Assembly (NCBI RefSeq): GCF_900114635.1
Contig: NZ_FOTQ01000006.1
Location: 1-64,000 of the forward strand
DNA length: 64,000 nucleotides
Source of the DNA: Shimia aestuarii
GTDB lineage: Bacteria; Pseudomonadota; Alphaproteobacteria; Rhodobacterales; Rhodobacteraceae
Direction of reading: 5' to 3'
Positions 27,675-36,963 of the stretch are shown in pieces (the first letter of the stretch is position 1; each line of letters begins with the position of its first letter). Made by a program: the position numbers and the translations under genes. Under the pieces are notes generated by a model. The model was given only the letters and a program-made list of their open reading frames with translations, had not been told where the DNA came from and made no database searches.

Positions 27675-28964
27675 CTACTTGACGATGTCCTTGAGGGTGT
27701 TTTTGACAAGCCGGGGAACAAAGATGTGTTCGCGGTCCTTGAGGTACGTCTTGGAAAGCAGATCAAAGACATCGCGCGACAGGATCACCGGGAGGTACTG
27801 ATCGCGCGCGCGAGAAACGATCTGGTGCTCGGTTTCGAAGTCCGAGATGTCATAGCCCACGGTAAGCGTGCCATCGCGGGTCGGCGTGTATCCCAATAGC
27901 GAAAGCCGATGGTAGAAGCTGGCACTGTATTTTTCGACGCCCTGAGCCGATGCCCTGAAGTGGATTTGGCGTCCGTCGGCAATCTCGATGATCCGCAGAA
28001 GGACGATGTCGGTCGGATCGGCAATGATGACGTCGTCGTATTCCCGCCCGATGCTGCGCAGGCTGACGTCATCATTGAAATCGCTGAGCTCGCCTTCTCG
28101 GCTGGCGGTCATGAAACAGCTGGATTGTTCCTGATCCCCGACTATGACGATGCGCTTGGGTGCATATCCAAGTTCCTGTTCGTAAGAACGGATACGGCGG
28201 ACAGCGATTTCGACGCGATGTGGTGGCATGTCGTAATCTTGGGGGCCCGGTAGGAACAATTGATCGTCCTTGACCGGGAACAGAACATATTCGCCAGCCT
28301 CGGAGGTGTTGATCTGGTCGAGCACTCGCTCAAATCCCGCATCGCCCTCGGCGGGGGCGAACTTGCCCCAGAGCGGCGTATAGGCGGGGCGCACGGATGA
28401 AAGCGTCAAGCCAATCATCGGATCGTCGAGGGTCAGGCTTTTGCCGACCTGATCTCCATCTCCGACAAACAGCAACGAAAACCCCGGTGGGAAGGAATAC
28501 CGGGCGGTTCCGGCGTCGATCTGGCTGCGCAGCTTTTCCTGTGCGCCTCCGACATGGTCCTTCCAGTTGTTCTTGTTGATGCGGCGCCAGAGTTGCCGCA
28601 GGCCAACCACGCCAAAAGAGTAGATGATGATATTGGGCACATGATACATCAGGTGCTGTTTCTTGACCGGCTTGCCGATCAACCCCCAGACATAATCAAG
28701 AGCCTTGGCCAGCCGCTCTGGCAAAAGAAAGAAACCCGGCAGAACCTCGATCAGCCATTCGCCAACCTCGGGAAAAATGACGAGGACTGACGCGAAGAAG
28801 AGCGATATCCAAGCCGCAACCCGCAGCATGAACTTGCCGAATGTCGATGTTTCCGGAAAGCTGTGATCGAGAAACGATGTGACCTGATCTGCGGCGATAC
28901 GGTCGCCGTTGCGGACCTGTCCGGCAAGCTTGATGAGGGTTTTCTTGGTAAGGGGAGCTTCCAT
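27675..28964 (-). CDS. Unknown membrane protein with large cytoplasmic domain
   Basis: About 429 residues, starting at MEAPLTKKTLIK, preceded by GGAAGC-like bases; an ATG-equivalent start 24 bases earlier (28988) is possible. Two hydrophobic stretches lie near residues 45-85 (AAWISLFFASVLVIFPEVG to FFLLP) and 105-130 (NIIIYSFGVVGL). The rest, about 290 residues, is soluble and mixed alpha/beta, with segments such as RIVIVGDQEQSS and DDVIIADPTDIVLLRIIEIA. No family is recognised. It is upstream of, and on the same strand as, the usp-BCCT pair. Confidence 0.6.
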   Translation of the reverse strand: MEAPLTKKTLIKLAGQVRNGDRIAADQVTSFLDHSFPETSTFGKFMLRVAAWISLFFASVLVIFPEVGEWLIEVLPGFFLLPERLAKALDYVWGLIGKPVKKQHLMYHVPNIIIYSFGVVGLRQLWRRINKNNWKDHVGGAQEKLRSQIDAGTARYSFPPGFSLLFVGDGDQVGKSLTLDDPMIGLTLSSVRPAYTPLWGKFAPAEGDAGFERVLDQINTSEAGEYVLFPVKDDQLFLPGPQDYDMPPHRVEIAVRRIRSYEQELGYAPKRIVIVGDQEQSSCFMTASREGELSDFNDDVSLRSIGREYDDVIIADPTDIVLLRIIEIADGRQIHFRASAQGVEKYSASFYHRLSLLGYTPTRDGTLTVGYDISDFETEHQIVSRARDQYLPVILSRDVFDLLSKTYLKDREHIFVPRLVKNTLKDIVK

Positions 28965-29378
28965 GGCGATTGGTTCGTTCCGGGTCATATCTGCGGAGGC
29001 AAGGCTGGTAAAAAAGTTTCAAAAACCGTAATTCTCGCGGCCCGTGACTATGAACCGGGTTCGGGCCAGCTTTGGTAATGTTGGCGGGGATCGGCCGCAA
29101 GTGCAAGGGCTGGGTTGACCCGCGGGGCAGGGGATGTAGAAGGCCCCGGACCCGATGCCCATTACGTCATGGGAAGTTTGTCGCCCGCACCCTCTTGACG
29201 TATTGGGAAAAACCCCATATCGACCCCCATCCCTTCGGGGAATCGTTTTTGCGGACAGGATTCGTCTGTCTGCAGACCACCTCGTAAATGCTGGACCTGC
29301 CGGCGGTTCTCGCCAGGGTCAAGTGTTGTGAAAAAAGGTTCCGGGGCTACGGAACCGCAACGAAAAGGAAAGTGACAC
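28965..29378 (+). promoter_or_regulatory. Intergenic region with promoter for rpsM-rpsK-rpoA
   Basis: TTGACG (29195-29200) and TATCGA (29218-29223) with 17-bp spacing form the likely promoter about 155 bp before rpsM. The leader contains small hairpins (CCCTTCGGGG near 29231 and a CAGAC/GTCTG repeat near 29255-29278). The left part would serve the divergent membrane-protein gene. The leader ends in AAAGGAAAG before a GTG-ATG-free start region. Confidence 0.6.
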
Positions 29379-29747
29379 GTGGCACGTATTGCCGGCGTAA
29401 ACATCCCGACCCACAAACGGGTCCCGATCGCCCTGACTTATATCACTGGTATTGGCCCCGCATCGGCCAAAGAAATCTGCGCCTCGGTGAACATCGACGA
29501 AACCCGTCGTGTGAACGAGCTGAGCGACGCGGAAGTTCTGGCCATCCGTGAGCACATCGACGCCACCTACACCGTTGAAGGTGACCTGCGTCGTGAAGTG
29601 CAGATGAACATCAAGCGTCTGATGGACCTTGGCTGCTACCGCGGCCTGCGTCATCGCCGCAACCTGCCTGTCCGCGGTCAGCGCACGCACACCAACGCGC
29701 GCACCCGTAAAGGCCCCGCCAAGCCGATCGCCGGCAAGAAGAAGTAA
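29379..29747 (+). CDS. rpsM: 30S ribosomal protein S13
   Basis: S13 (uS13) contacts the tRNAs and S19. The start used is GTG, giving [21 protein letters not shown]. The helix-two-turn-helix follows, and the C-terminal tail [25 protein letters not shown] reaches the A and P sites; 122 residues is normal. AAAGGAAAG lies upstream. rpsK follows after 15 bp. Confidence 0.97.
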   Translation: MARIAGVNIPTHKRVPIALTYITGIGPASAKEICASVNIDETRRVNELSDAEVLAIREHIDATYTVEGDLRREVQMNIKRLMDLGCYRGLRHRRNLPVRGQRTHTNARTRKGPAKPIAGKKK

Positions 29748-29762
29748 GGAGGGTTTAGGACA

Positions 29763-30152
29763 ATGGCACGCGATAAGACTCGTATGAAGAAAAAAGAACG
29801 CAAGAACATTGCTTCGGGCGTTGCGCATGTGAACTCGTCATTCAACAACACCAAGATCCTGATCTCGGACGTGCAGGGCAACGCGATCTCGTGGTCGTCG
29901 GCCGGCACCATGGGCTTCAAAGGTTCGCGGAAATCGACCCCCTACGCCGCTCAGATGGCTGCAGAAGATGCAGGCAAGAAGGCACAGGATCACGGCGTCA
30001 AAACGCTGGAAGTCGAAGTTCAGGGCCCCGGTTCGGGTCGTGAATCGGCTCTGCGCGCACTGGCTGCAATCGGCTTCAACATCACCTCGATCCGTGATGT
30101 GACCCCGATCGCACACAACGGCTGCCGCCCGCCGAAGCGCCGCCGCGTATAA
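29763..30152 (+). CDS. rpsK: 30S ribosomal protein S11
   Basis: S11 (uS11) lies on the platform near the E site. The 129-residue protein has [22 protein letters not shown], the [11 protein letters not shown] segment and the C-terminal [25 protein letters not shown] precedes it. A hairpin separates it from rpoA. Confidence 0.97.
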   Translation: MARDKTRMKKKERKNIASGVAHVNSSFNNTKILISDVQGNAISWSSAGTMGFKGSRKSTPYAAQMAAEDAGKKAQDHGVKTLEVEVQGPGSGRESALRALAAIGFNITSIRDVTPIAHNGCRPPKRRRV

Positions 30153-30168
30153 GCACATATTTTTCTTT

Positions 30169-30201
30169 CTGGGGCCGCGTGTTTTTCACGGCCCCAGTTT
30201 G
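30169..30201 (+). terminator. Hairpin between rpsK and rpoA
   Basis: A 9-bp stem (CTGGGGCCG with CGGCCCCAG) with an inner CGTG/CACG option is followed by TTT. Because rpoA lies downstream on the same strand with no clear promoter, it probably acts as a partial terminator or processing site. Confidence 0.65.
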
Positions 30202-30266
30202 TCGTTTGAAACCTCGGGCGTCTGGCTCTTTTTGGACATGGGAGACAGGCAGGAATGGAGGGACGC

Positions 30267-31283
30267 ATGATCCACAAGAATTGGGCAGAACTGATCAAGC
30301 CGACCCAGCTTGAAGTCAAGCCGGGCAACGATCCCGCGCGTCAGGCTACCGTCGTGGCCGAGCCGCTGGAACGTGGCTTTGGTCTGACCCTTGGCAACGC
30401 GCTGCGTCGCGTTCTGATGTCGAGCCTGCAGGGCGCGGCGATCACCAGCGTTCAGATCGACAACGTGCTGCACGAGTTTTCCTCTGTGGCCGGTGTACGT
30501 GAAGACGTGACCGACGTGATTCTGAACCTCAAGGGCGTGAGCCTGCGCATGGAAGTCGAAGGCCCCAAGCGCCTGTCGATCAATGCAAAGGGTCCGGGAG
30601 AAGTCACCGCTGGCGACATCAGCGACAGCGCAGGTATCGAGGTTCTCAACAAGGACCACGTGATCTGTCACTTGGATGACGGCGCCGATCTTTACATGGA
30701 ACTGACCGTCAACACCGGTAAGGGCTATGTGTCGGCCGACAAGAACAAGCCGGAAGACGCCCCGATCGGTCTGATCCCGATCGACGCGATCTATTCGCCG
30801 GTCAAGAAGGTCTCCTATGACGTTCAGCCGACCCGTGAAGGCCAGGTTCTGGACTATGACAAGCTGACCATGAAGATCGAAACCGATGGCTCGATCACGC
30901 CGGAAGACGCCGTGGCGTTTGCCGCACGCATCCTGCAGGACCAGCTGTCGATCTTCGTGAACTTCGACGAGCCGGAAGCGGCTGGTCGCCAGGAAGAAGA
31001 CGATGGTCTCGAGTTCAACCCGCTGCTGCTGAAGAAAGTGGACGAGCTGGAACTGTCGGTGCGTTCGGCCAACTGCCTGAAGAACGACAACATCGTTTAC
31101 ATCGGTGATCTGATCCAGAAGACCGAAGCCGAGATGCTGCGCACGCCGAACTTCGGCCGCAAGTCTCTGAACGAGATCAAGGAAGTGCTTTCGGGCATGG
31201 GGCTGCACCTTGGCATGGATGTCGAGGACTGGCCGCCGGACAATATCGAAGACCTCGCCAAGAAATTCGAGGATTCGTTCTAA
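30267..31283 (+). CDS. rpoA: DNA-directed RNA polymerase subunit alpha
   Basis: The alpha subunit nucleates RNA polymerase assembly. The 338-residue protein starts [17 protein letters not shown]. The N-terminal domain has [20 protein letters not shown], and the C-terminal domain (about residues 250-338) has [16 protein letters not shown] and [14 protein letters not shown] for UP-element and activator contact. GGAGG five bases before 30267 favours this ATG over one at 30255. A structured gap follows before rplQ. Confidence 0.97.
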   Translation: MIHKNWAELIKPTQLEVKPGNDPARQATVVAEPLERGFGLTLGNALRRVLMSSLQGAAITSVQIDNVLHEFSSVAGVREDVTDVILNLKGVSLRMEVEGPKRLSINAKGPGEVTAGDISDSAGIEVLNKDHVICHLDDGADLYMELTVNTGKGYVSADKNKPEDAPIGLIPIDAIYSPVKKVSYDVQPTREGQVLDYDKLTMKIETDGSITPEDAVAFAARILQDQLSIFVNFDEPEAAGRQEEDDGLEFNPLLLKKVDELELSVRSANCLKNDNIVYIGDLIQKTEAEMLRTPNFGRKSLNEIKEVLSGMGLHLGMDVEDWPPDNIEDLAKKFEDSF

Positions 31284-31291
31284 GGATCGGT

Positions 31292-31349
31292 TAGGTGCGT
31301 GCGAGCACGCACCCTACCACCACGCCGTAGGGTGCGTGATGTCACGCAC
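31292..31349 (+). repeat. Overlapping hairpins between rpoA and rplQ
   Basis: Two hairpins can form: GGTGCGTGC/GCACGCACC (31294-31313) and GTGCGTGA/TCACGCAC (31332-31349). Alternatively, CACGCACCCTAC (31306-31317) pairs over 12 bp with GTAGGGTGCGTG (31327-31338), which excludes both. This is the arrangement of an attenuator, or of an intergenic palindromic repeat. A GCCCGGGAGAGCCGGGG hairpin follows near 31363. Confidence 0.65.
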
Positions 31350-31477
31350 TGTTGGTTAAATGCCCGGGAGAGCCGGGGAAAGCATGGGCAAATCCGCCCC
31401 AAGGAGAGCGGCTGACACGCATCGGCCGCCAGACAAAGCAAAACCGCCCGTAGAGGGCAACAATTGGAGTAAGACAC

Positions 31478-31903
31478 ATGCGTCACGCACGAGGCTATCG
31501 CCGACTGAACCGTACCCACGAGCACCGCAAGGCGCTCTTTGCAAACATGGCCGGCTCGCTGATCGAACATGAACAGATCAAGACGACCCTTCCCAAGGCA
31601 AAAGAACTGCGTCCGATCATTGAAAAGATGATCACGCTTGCCAAGCGCGGCGACCTGCACGCCCGCCGTCAGGCACGTGCCCGCCTGAAAGAAGATCAGT
31701 ACGTCACCAAACTGTTCGACATCCTTGGCCCGCGCTATGCCGACCGCCAGGGTGGTTATGTCCGCATCATGAAGGCCGGCTTCCGCTATGGTGACATGGC
31801 ACCGATGGCAATCATCGAATTCGTGGACCGCGATGTGGACGCCAAAGGCGCCGCAGACAAGGCCCGCGTCGCGGCCGAAGAAGCGGCCGCTGACGAAGAA
31901 TAA
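31478..31903 (+). CDS. rplQ: 50S ribosomal protein L17
   Basis: L17 (bL17) lies near the tunnel exit. The 141-residue protein starts [21 protein letters not shown] and contains the family segment [19 protein letters not shown]. The C-terminal tail is Ala/Glu-rich ([11 protein letters not shown]). It is the last gene of the supercluster, preceded by a 194-bp structured gap and followed by a terminator. Confidence 0.97.
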   Translation: MRHARGYRRLNRTHEHRKALFANMAGSLIEHEQIKTTLPKAKELRPIIEKMITLAKRGDLHARRQARARLKEDQYVTKLFDILGPRYADRQGGYVRIMKAGFRYGDMAPMAIIEFVDRDVDAKGAADKARVAAEEAAADEE

Positions 31904-31930
31904 GTTCTCTCGGGAGTTTCCCGTTTGACT

Positions 31931-31962
31931 GGCCCCCGCCTGCGTCGCAGGTGGGGGTTTTC
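31931..31962 (+). terminator. Terminator after rplQ
   Basis: A GC stem (CCCCCGCCTGCG with CGCAGGTGGGGG, one G-T) is followed by TTTTCTTTT. It ends the ribosomal supercluster. Confidence 0.85.
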
Positions 31963-32054
31963 TTTTGCTTGCGAGGCCGAACAGGGTGGTGGGGTGGCTT
32001 GTAAATCTTTGACGCGCTTTGCATATCTCTTGGCAAAGGCCGAGAGGAGAGATC

Positions 32055-33437
32055 ATGTTCCGAATTGCCGTGACCGCATTGGCCATTTCGCTGGCCGGGA
32101 TTGCCGGGGCCGAAACCAAGGTGCCCCAGAACCAGACAGAGATTGCCCTTGGATTTGCGCCGCTTGTAAAAGAGGCCGCGCCCGCCGTGGTCAATATCTA
32201 TGCCAAGCGCGTGGTCAACGTGCGCAACAGCCCGTTTGGCGGCGATCCCTTCTTTGAAAACCTGTTCCGGGATTTTGGAAATGCCCGCCCGCAGGTGCAG
32301 AACTCGCTGGGGTCTGGCGTGATACTGAGCGATGACGGAATTGTGGTGTCGAACTATCACGTGGTCGGCATGTCGACCGATATTCGCGTGCACCTGAAGG
32401 ATCGGCGCGAGTTCACGGCCAGGGTTCTTTTGGCTGACGAAGAGGCCGATCTTGCGATCCTGCAACTGGAAGACGCGCGCGATATGCCGTTTCTGAACCT
32501 TCGCGACAGCGATACGGTTGAGGTCGGCGAACTGGTTCTGGCCATTGGCAACCCTTTCGGGGTCGGTCAGACCGTGACCAGCGGGATTGTTTCAGGGTTG
32601 GCGCGTTCCGGCGTGGCCACGGGCAATGCGCGCGGGTACTTTCTGCAGACCGACGCGCCGATCAACCCGGGGAACTCCGGCGGTGCGCTGATCGACATCA
32701 ACGGCGACCTGATTGGGATCAATACGTCGATCCTGACCCGCTCGGGTGGTTCGAACGGGATCGGCTTTGCGATTCCCGCGCGGCTTGTGGCGCAGTTTGT
32801 CGAACAGGCGCGCGCCGGGTTCACAACGTTTCAGCGTCCGTGGGCCGGGATGTTTGGACAGCCCGTGGATGCGGACATGGCACAGGGGCTTGGGCTTGAG
32901 CGGCCGGGCGGGATCGTCGTGTCCGACCTGCACCCGGAAAGTCCGTTCCACAAGGCAGGTATTACCCCCGGAGACGTGATTTTGGAGGTGGACGGCCAGC
33001 CGGTGAACACGCCTTCGGAGATGATCTTCCGCATGTCGGTGGCCGGTTTGGGAGAAGAGGCGGATATCCTGATGGTGCGTGACGGCGACGAAGATCACCG
33101 CAAAGTTCAGCTTGATGTGGCACCCGAGACCCCGGCGCGCGAAACCGTGACGACGGGGCGGCGCTCGGCTGTGCCGGGGCTGGTCCTGTCGAATATCAAT
33201 CCGGCGGTATTGGGCCAGTTTGGTTTACCGCTGAGCATTGAAGGTGTTGTTGTGGAGCAGCCCGGCGAGATCGGGACACGGATGGGGCTGGCGCCGGGGG
33301 ATGTGCTGCGTGCGATAGATGGTACCGAGATTGCGACCACCCGCGATGCGGATCAGGCTTTGCGCGCGGCGAAGAAGCGGCTTACGCTGGATGTGCAGCG
33401 TGGCACGCAGCGCGTTGTGATGCGTTTCAGACTGTAG
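32055..33437 (+). CDS. HtrA/DegP-type periplasmic serine protease
   Basis: A 460-residue Do-family protease/chaperone. A signal peptide (residues 1-19, ending AGIAGA) precedes the trypsin-like domain with triad H102 (SNYHVVG), D132 (EADLAIL) and S208 (NPGNSGGAL). Two PDZ domains follow, one at about 260-350 with GIVVSDLHPESPFHKAGI and one at about 375-460. GAGAGGAGAG precedes the ATG; an in-frame start 36 bases upstream is less likely. rarA begins 5 bp downstream, so the two are co-transcribed. Confidence 0.93.
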   Translation: MFRIAVTALAISLAGIAGAETKVPQNQTEIALGFAPLVKEAAPAVVNIYAKRVVNVRNSPFGGDPFFENLFRDFGNARPQVQNSLGSGVILSDDGIVVSNYHVVGMSTDIRVHLKDRREFTARVLLADEEADLAILQLEDARDMPFLNLRDSDTVEVGELVLAIGNPFGVGQTVTSGIVSGLARSGVATGNARGYFLQTDAPINPGNSGGALIDINGDLIGINTSILTRSGGSNGIGFAIPARLVAQFVEQARAGFTTFQRPWAGMFGQPVDADMAQGLGLERPGGIVVSDLHPESPFHKAGITPGDVILEVDGQPVNTPSEMIFRMSVAGLGEEADILMVRDGDEDHRKVQLDVAPETPARETVTTGRRSAVPGLVLSNINPAVLGQFGLPLSIEGVVVEQPGEIGTRMGLAPGDVLRAIDGTEIATTRDADQALRAAKKRLTLDVQRGTQRVVMRFRL

Positions 33438-33442
33438 GGCAG

Positions 33443-34759
33443 ATGGCTGATCTTTTTGACATGACACCCGAACCTGCGGAGGGCGGAAAGGAAGCGCCCC
33501 GCCCGCTGGCGGATCGATTGCGGCCCCGCGCCTTGTCCGAGGTGATCGGGCAGGATCAGGTGTTGGGGCCGGAAGCGCCCCTGGGCGTGATGCTGGCGTC
33601 GGGGTCTTTGTCGTCACTGGTATTCTGGGGGCCGCCGGGCGTGGGTAAAACCACGATCGCACGGCTTCTGGCGGATGAAACGGACCTGCATTTTGTGCAG
33701 ATCAGCGCGATTTTTACCGGCGTGCCGGAGCTGCGCAAAGTCTTCGAAGCGGCCAAGCTGCGGCGGGCCAATGGCAAGGGTACCTTGTTGTTCGTGGACG
33801 AAATTCACCGGTTCAACAAGGCCCAGCAGGACGGGTTTCTGCCGTATATGGAAGACGGCACGATTCTTTTGGTGGGGGCGACAACAGAGAACCCGTCTTT
33901 TGAGTTGAATGCCGCCTTGCTCAGCCGGGCGCAGGTGCTGGTGCTGGAGCGGTTGAGCCTTGCCGATCTTGAACGTCTGGCGCAGCGCGCGGAAGGGGAA
34001 CTGGGGCGCGGATTGCCCCTGGACGGCCCGGCGCGCGAGGCGCTGTTGGAGATGGCCGATAGTGACGGGCGTGCGCTGTTGAACCTGATCGAGCAGGTGA
34101 TGGCGTGGAAAGTGACCGGCAAGCTGGATACGGACGCGCTCTCGACCCGGCTGATGCGGCGGGCGGCCAAGTATGACAAGTCGGGAGATGAGCACTACAA
34201 CCTGATTTCCGCCCTGCACAAATCGGTGCGCGGATCGGACCCGGATGCGGCGCTTTATTGGTTTGCCCGAATGCTTGAAGGTGGGGAAGACCCGCGGTTT
34301 CTGGCGCGGCGGCTGACCCGGATGGCGGTGGAAGATATCGCGCTCGCCGACCCGCAGGCGCAGTCGATCTGTCTTGGCGCGTGGGAAGCCTATGAGCGGC
34401 TGGGTTCGCCCGAAGGGGAGCTGGCATTGGCACAGGCGGTGATCTACCTCGCGCTCGCCCCCAAGACCAATGCAGGCTATGCGGCGTACAAGGCGGCACG
34501 AGCGTTGGCAAAGAAAACCGGATCGGAGATGCCGCCCAAGCATATCCTGAATGCGCCGACCTCGCTGATGTCGGAGCAGGGTTATGGCGCCGGGTATCAG
34601 TATGACCACGACGCCAAGGACGGGTTTTCGGGGCAGAACTACTTTCCGGAGGGGGTGAAGCGGCCGGTGCTCTATTCCCCGGTCGAGCGTGGGTTTGAGC
34701 GTGAGTTGAAGCGGCGGCTGGATTATTTCACCAAGTTGCGGTTGCAGCGGGATGTTTAA
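33443..34759 (+). CDS. rarA: Replication-associated recombination protein RarA (MgsA)
   Basis: A 438-residue clamp-loader-like AAA+ ATPase acting at stalled forks. Walker A is GPPGVGKTT (about residue 58) and Walker B is LLFVDEIHRFNKAQQD. The sensor segment VGATTENPSFELN and the C-terminal MgsA domain with NAGYAAYKAARALAKK are present. It lies just behind the htrA-like gene. A 63-bp intergenic repeat lies between it and crcB. Confidence 0.95.
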   Translation: MADLFDMTPEPAEGGKEAPRPLADRLRPRALSEVIGQDQVLGPEAPLGVMLASGSLSSLVFWGPPGVGKTTIARLLADETDLHFVQISAIFTGVPELRKVFEAAKLRRANGKGTLLFVDEIHRFNKAQQDGFLPYMEDGTILLVGATTENPSFELNAALLSRAQVLVLERLSLADLERLAQRAEGELGRGLPLDGPAREALLEMADSDGRALLNLIEQVMAWKVTGKLDTDALSTRLMRRAAKYDKSGDEHYNLISALHKSVRGSDPDAALYWFARMLEGGEDPRFLARRLTRMAVEDIALADPQAQSICLGAWEAYERLGSPEGELALAQAVIYLALAPKTNAGYAAYKAARALAKKTGSEMPPKHILNAPTSLMSEQGYGAGYQYDHDAKDGFSGQNYFPEGVKRPVLYSPVERGFERELKRRLDYFTKLRLQRDV

Positions 34760-34760
34760 T

Positions 34761-34823
34761 GGGGGCGCTGCCCCCGTCGCAGCGCGGCTGCGACTCCCCC
34801 GGGGTATTTCTGGAAAAAGAAAG
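34761..34823 (+). repeat. 63-bp intergenic repeat, copy 1
   Basis: Starts GGGGGCGCTGCCCCCGTCGC and contains the perfect hairpin GTCGCAGC-GCG-GCTGCGAC, then TCCCCCGGGG and an A-rich end (GGAAAAAGAAAG). A second copy at 45593-45655, same strand, differs at only one base. It begins two bases after the rarA stop. Confidence 0.85.
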
Positions 34824-34873
34824 TCAGGGGTGCTGCGCTTGACATCCGGCGTGGCGCGCGCGATGGACCGGGC

Positions 34874-35251
34874 ATGGTGACATCTTTGGCATATGTGGCG
34901 CTGGGCGGCGCGATGGGCGCGAGCCTGCGATACCTTGTAGGACTGGGCGTCGTGCGTCTTGTCGGGCACGGGTTTCCAATGGCGATCATCACTGTGAACA
35001 TCCTCGGGTCGTTCCTGATGGGAATGTTCGTGGTCGCTGCTGCATATCGCGGTTTGACGCATTTGTCGCCGCTGGTGATGACCGGGTTGCTTGGGGGCTT
35101 CACGACGTTCTCGGCGTTTTCGCTTGAGGCGGTGAACCTGTTTGAGCGGGGGCAGGTTGGGGCCGCGGTAAGCTATGTGCTGATCTCGGTTTTGGGATCG
35201 ATTGGCGCGCTGGTCCTTGGAGTCATTGTCGCGCGAGGAGTATTTGCATGA
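34874..35251 (+). CDS. crcB: Fluoride ion channel FluC/CrcB
   Basis: A 125-residue inner-membrane protein with four helices. Family motifs are GASLRYLVG in the first helix end, NILGSFLMG with the conserved Asn in the second, and GLLGGFTTFSAFSLE, where TTFS and the Phe box line the pore. It works as a dual-topology dimer that exports fluoride. No fluoride riboswitch was recognised upstream. Its TGA overlaps the rluC-like ATG. Confidence 0.93.
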   Translation: MVTSLAYVALGGAMGASLRYLVGLGVVRLVGHGFPMAIITVNILGSFLMGMFVVAAAYRGLTHLSPLVMTGLLGGFTTFSAFSLEAVNLFERGQVGAAVSYVLISVLGSIGALVLGVIVARGVFA

Positions 35252-36291
35252 ACCGTGTACAGACAATCATCGTCGGTCCGGGTGATACGGATCAACGGCT
35301 GGACCGCTGGTTCCGGCGGATGTTTCCGCATGTTGGGCAAGGGCGGATCGAGAAGATGTGCCGCAAGGGGGAAATCCGCGTCGATGGCGCGCGGGCCAAG
35401 GCCTCGACGCGGCTGAGCACCGGGCAACAGGTGCGCATTCCGCCGCTGCCGGAACCCGGGGAGCGGCCCGAACCGGGCAAGATGCGGATCTCGGACAAGG
35501 ACGCGCGGATGATCCGCGACTGCGTGATCTATCGCGATGACCACATCATTGCGCTCAACAAGCCGCCAGGTTTGCCCACGCAAGGTGGCAGCAAACAGAC
35601 CAAGCATGTGGACGGATTGGCCGAGGCGCTGACATTTGGTTACGAGGAAAAACCCCGGCTTGTGCATCGGCTCGACAAGGACACGTCCGGTGTTCTGTTG
35701 CTTGCGCGGACTCGGCCGATGGCGGCGGCGCTGACAGCGGCGATCCGGCATCGGGAGACACGCAAGATCTATTGGGCGGTGGTGGCCGGGGTGCCAACAC
35801 CGTATCTCGGCGAAATCAAGTATGGGCTGGTCAAGGCGCCGGGCCATGGCAAGCGCGGTGAGGGCGAAAAGATGCATTGCGTGCATCCACGCGATGTAGA
35901 GTCCACGTCCGGTGCCAAACGTGCGATCACGCAATATGCCACGCTCTACCGGGTGGCGAGCCGCGCGGCATGGGTGGCGATGGAACCGATCACCGGGCGC
36001 ACACACCAGCTTCGCGCCCACATGGCCGAGATCGGGCATCCGATCATCGGGGATGGCAAGTATGGCGGTTCCGGGCAGGAAAACCTTGGCGATGGTTGGG
36101 GCGCGCATCTAGGTGGGATCATCAGCAACAAGCTTCATCTGCACGCGCGCACAATGCGCTTTGAGCATCCGGTGACCAAGAAGCTGATCACGGTGGAGGC
36201 GCCGTTGCCCGAGCACATGGAGCATACGTTCGAGACCTTTCAGTGGACACCGGACCTCGCTGCGGATGATCCGTTCGAGGCGCTGCAATGA
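35248..36291 (+). CDS. rluC: RluC/RluA-family 23S rRNA pseudouridine synthase
   Basis: A 347-residue enzyme. Residues about 14-65 form an S4 RNA-binding domain (QRLDRWFRRMFPHVGQGRIEK). The catalytic domain carries HRLDKDTSGVLL, with the nucleophile Asp143, and later GRTHQLRAHMAEIGHPIIGD. It modifies 23S rRNA, probably at RluC positions, although family paralogues share these motifs. It overlaps crcB (ATGA) and the HAD gene (ATGA), so the four genes crcB-rluC-HAD-ATP12 are one operon. Confidence 0.88.
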   Translation: MNRVQTIIVGPGDTDQRLDRWFRRMFPHVGQGRIEKMCRKGEIRVDGARAKASTRLSTGQQVRIPPLPEPGERPEPGKMRISDKDARMIRDCVIYRDDHIIALNKPPGLPTQGGSKQTKHVDGLAEALTFGYEEKPRLVHRLDKDTSGVLLLARTRPMAAALTAAIRHRETRKIYWAVVAGVPTPYLGEIKYGLVKAPGHGKRGEGEKMHCVHPRDVESTSGAKRAITQYATLYRVASRAAWVAMEPITGRTHQLRAHMAEIGHPIIGDGKYGGSGQENLGDGWGAHLGGIISNKLHLHARTMRFEHPVTKKLITVEAPLPEHMEHTFETFQWTPDLAADDPFEALQ

Positions 36292-36959
36292 GCGATTTGC
36301 GCCTTGTCGTCTTCGACGTGGACGGGACGCTCGTGGACAGCCAGGCCGATATTCTGGGGGCCATGATGTCGGCTTTCGAGGCTGTCGAAATCGCCGTACC
36401 GGAGCGTGAAGACGTGCTGGGTATCGTCGGGTTGTCCCTGCCGGAGGCGATGGAGCGTCTGGCGCCGGACGCACCTGCGCGCATGCGGGAGAAAATGGTT
36501 GAGGCCTACAAGTCGAGCTATATGCAGCGGCGTCGGGATGCGGGGACGCAAGTGTCGTCGCCCTTGTATCCGGGGGCGGCGGCTGCACTCGCACGTTTGC
36601 GGGCCGTGGACGAGGTTCTGTTGGGGGTGGCCACCGGCAAATCCCGGCGGGGTCTCGATAAGCTGATCGAAGGGCATGGTCTGCAAGGGATTTTCGTGAC
36701 CGAGCAGGTGGCCGACCATCATCCCTCGAAACCGCATCCAGCGATGCTGCATGCGGCGATGCGGGAAACGGGTGTCGCTGCAGACGCGTCGGTGATGATC
36801 GGCGATACGAGTTTTGACATGGAAATGGCACGGGCTGCGGGGATGCGGGCCATCGGGGTCAGCTGGGGCTATCACGACCGCAAGGCCTTGCAGGCGGCGG
36901 ACGTGGTGATCGACCGGTTTGACGACCTGGACCGGGCCTTGGAACAGATTTGGGAATGA
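36288..36959 (+). CDS. HAD-family phosphatase (phosphoglycolate phosphatase-like)
   Basis: A 223-residue HAD-IA hydrolase. Motif I is FDVDGTLVDS (nucleophile and acid Asp), motif II is GVATGKS, the Lys lies in HHPSKPHP and motif IV is MIGDTSFDMEMA. A helical cap lies at about residues 20-85. The substrate is not defined by sequence; phosphoglycolate or a nucleotide-like phosphate are possible. It is coupled to rluC and lies 4 bp before the ATP12 gene. Confidence 0.85.
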   Translation: MSDLRLVVFDVDGTLVDSQADILGAMMSAFEAVEIAVPEREDVLGIVGLSLPEAMERLAPDAPARMREKMVEAYKSSYMQRRRDAGTQVSSPLYPGAAAALARLRAVDEVLLGVATGKSRRGLDKLIEGHGLQGIFVTEQVADHHPSKPHPAMLHAAMRETGVAADASVMIGDTSFDMEMARAAGMRAIGVSWGYHDRKALQAADVVIDRFDDLDRALEQIWE

Positions 36960-36963
36960 CGGA

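Noticed and set aside
34824-34873. Fluoride riboswitch before crcB
   Set aside because: The 50-bp space after the repeat has no recognisable crcB-motif pairing or consensus.
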